The position numbers and the translations under genes are program-made. A model generated the notes under the pieces. That model worked only from the letters and a program-made list of their open reading frames with translations, ran no database searches and had not been told where the DNA came from. 22,479 nt of DNA, taken from positions 1 through 22,479 of IMG/VR virus record IMGVR_UViG_3300035698_013197. One strand, given 5' to 3'. The stretch comes from a virus. Below are positions 21,016-22,479 of the stretch, in pieces (positions within the stretch are counted from its first letter, which is position 1; each line of letters starts with the position of its first letter).

Positions 21016-22479
21016 TTAATAAAACTCCACACTTACTTGACCAAAGTGTCCTTCCTTGTCTACAATACTATGAACCACTCCTGCTACACAATCACTAACA
21101 TCTTTTGAGTTATGTACAAACACACCTGAAGCTAGAGCAAAATTATTATACTTAGGTACTGATAAATCATACATAACTTCTTCTGTTGCAAATAATGTCT
21201 TTATTTGTTTAACTTTATGGTTCATTACTTTTCTTTTTCTAGCTCTACAACATTCTGCATGTACCTGTCTACCTTCATCACTCAAATTAAATCTTTGTAA
21301 AGCTATATATGCATTCTTAAACTTACCATCCTTATGTGCTACTTTTATTTTGGAAACCATTCTCTCTATTCTAGTCTTATCCAAATACACTTTACCACCT
21401 TTATTTCTAACTAATTGCCTAAGTTTTTTTATTAACCTATCTCTCACTATTTGTAAAGAAGATTTATTTGTATTAGAACAACACCTTAATTTTATATTAT
21501 CTTTTCTATGTTGATTCTTTGCTTTAATTGATAACTTAATATTTCTTTCTTTTGTTTTCTTAGAATTACTATTTTTATTCCACCACTTCTTCGCTGATTT
21601 TGAAATTTTTGTATAATCCATTGTACAATTATTATGTATTGTTTGATGATTCTTCCTTGTAATTATATTTAAATTAGTAGGTTCATTATTCAATTTATTA
21701 AAATCTTTATGGTGTACCAACCATCCTCTTTTCACCATACCAACAAAATATTTATGCTCTAACCTATATTTATTTTCAAATATGTCATATACACATCTAT
21801 AACCAATCAAACCTTTATCTAAAACTTTTGTATATAAAGGCATTAAAGAATCATTTTCTTTAATATATTGAGCTTCTCGATAAGTACCATCTCGTAACAT
21901 AAATCTATGGTCTTCTGTACACTTAATTTTTTCACCATTATCTAATTCTACTTCTATTAAAGTATTTACTACTTTAGTTATTCTAGGAGATTCTATTTTG
22001 GCAGGAACAATTTTTTTATTTTCCTTATCTATACTATAACACCAATTAACTTTACCTTGTTCATATTCTTTAACCAAATCAATAAAAGATACATGCCTAC
22101 CATCTACTAATGCAACTTTAGTATCTCCAGTAAAACAGCCTTTAGGAGGGTGGTCTATTTTCTTTCCTTTTATTATTTCTAAAGCCATTGTTTCTTTCAC
22201 AAAATATTCTGAAGGAGATAAGTCATCGCCTACTCCTTTAATCCAATAATAATCTAATCTGTTTTCTAATATAGCTTCTTTCAAATCTGAGTAAGGTAAT
22301 ATGGTTCTATCTATTGACAAGTATTCTGCATTATAACCTTTCTTCTCTAATATCTGCATCATGTCTGTACTTTCAAATCCATCAAAGGTACATAACTGTA
22401 CATTAAATCCTATAGCCCTTAATGAATATATTATCTCTCTTACTTTGCTTAATTGTACTGGCTCTTCTGGAGTTCCTTG
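21016..22479 (-). CDS. terL: Large terminase subunit, C-terminal nuclease part, interrupted by an intein (5' partial)
   Basis: The frame is open to the right edge, so the ATPase part lies outside the window. The visible extein contains LSKVREIIYSLRAIGFNVQL then CTFDGFESTD (Asp of the second nuclease motif), NAEYLSIDRT, and after the intein SKDVSDCVAGVVHSIV. The joined sequence HPPKG-SKDVSDCVAG is the third acidic motif of the RNase-H-like headful nuclease. The intein occupies 21109-22137, so the protein must splice to be active in DNA packaging. A methionine at 22362 is internal, not the start. The C-terminal extein after the intein is only 30 residues. Confidence 0.9.
   Translation of the reverse strand, partial: QGTPEEPVQLSKVREIIYSLRAIGFNVQLCTFDGFESTDMMQILEKKGYNAEYLSIDRTILPYSDLKEAILENRLDYYWIKGVGDDLSPSEYFVKETMALEIIKGKKIDHPPKGCFTGDTKVALVDGRHVSFIDLVKEYEQGKVNWCYSIDKENKKIVPAKIESPRITKVVNTLIEVELDNGEKIKCTEDHRFMLRDGTYREAQYIKENDSLMPLYTKVLDKGLIGYRCVYDIFENKYRLEHKYFVGMVKRGWLVHHKDFNKLNNEPTNLNIITRKNHQTIHNNCTMDYTKISKSAKKWWNKNSNSKKTKERNIKLSIKAKNQHRKDNIKLRCCSNTNKSSLQIVRDRLIKKLRQLVRNKGGKVYLDKTRIERMVSKIKVAHKDGKFKNAYIALQRFNLSDEGRQVHAECCRARKRKVMNHKVKQIKTLFATEEVMYDLSVPKYNNFALASGVFVHNSKDVSDCVAGVVHSIVDKEGHFGQVSVEFY
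21109..22137 (-). mobile_element. Intein with HNH homing endonuclease in terminase (343 aa)
   Basis: Splicing blocks are complete: Cys1 in CFTGDTKVALVDG (block A), CTEDHRF with Thr74 and His77 (block B), VMYDLSVPKYNNFALASG (block F), and VFVHN followed by Ser (block G and +1 residue). Between them lies an HNH endonuclease (WLVHHKDFNKLNNEPTNLN then RKNHQTIHNN, about intein residues 139-170) and a basic DNA-binding region. Removal joins PPKG to SKDVSD exactly at a conserved terminase motif. It looks intact, both for splicing and for homing. Confidence 0.9.

Noticed and set aside
1-22479. Alternative genetic code (stop recoding)
   Set aside because: TAA, TAG and TGA all end clear genes at expected positions, and overlaps such as ATGA and TAATG depend on them.

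Overview
The window is part of a tailed double-stranded DNA phage or prophage (Caudoviricetes). Every credible gene lies on the minus strand, so transcription runs from the right end (22479) to the left end (1). The DNA is visibly AT-rich, most genes have strong Shine-Dalgarno sites (AGGAGG or AAGGAG types), and neighbours often overlap by 1 to 41 bases (ATGA, TAATG, 11 nt). TAA, TAG and TGA all serve as stops, so there is no sign of stop recoding. The head genes are of the PBSX/XkdF type, which fits a low-GC Gram-positive-like host, but the host cannot be named from this sequence. No tRNA, rRNA, CRISPR array, integrase or origin was seen.

Right third (12.5-22.5 kb) is the head module in canonical order: large terminase subunit (5' partial, split by an HNH intein), portal, a very large MuF-type minor head protein, two small ORFs, an XkdF-like prohead protease with a zinc ribbon, a free-standing NUMOD3/HNH homing endonuclease inserted exactly at the protease/scaffold junction, a coiled-coil scaffold-like protein and the HK97-fold major capsid protein, followed by a terminator. 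The MuF protein appears to carry two C-terminal effector domains: an anthrax-lethal-factor-like metalloprotease (HEYGH) and an R-S-ExE ADP-ribosyltransferase.

Left part (0.5-12.5 kb) is unusual. Where connector and tail genes are normally expected after the capsid gene, there is a dense sugar-modification island. It holds eight glycosyltransferase genes (one fused to a methyltransferase and to a short phage-like N-terminal module), two more methyltransferases, a sulfotransferase, a two-helix membrane protein, and an APS-kinase/HxGH-nucleotidyltransferase fusion. Two pairs of adjacent or near-adjacent GT2 genes look like tandem duplications. A Ser/Thr-rich presumptive structural protein (2381-2845), with its own promoter-like motif and terminator, sits inside this island. 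The capsid protein has a Thr/Ser/Pro/Lys-rich stretch. The leading hypothesis is that the phage builds a methylated and possibly sulfated glycan on its own virion proteins; changing host surface glycans is the main alternative.

Left edge (1-550): a small unknown gene, an intergenic region with a hairpin/pseudoknot-like element and a terminator, and the first 44 codons of a gene with a signal peptide or membrane anchor. A 25-bp identical AT-rich, partly palindromic sequence precedes both the protease gene and the 2381-2845 gene, with a degenerate copy near 284-300. It is a candidate phage promoter or operator.
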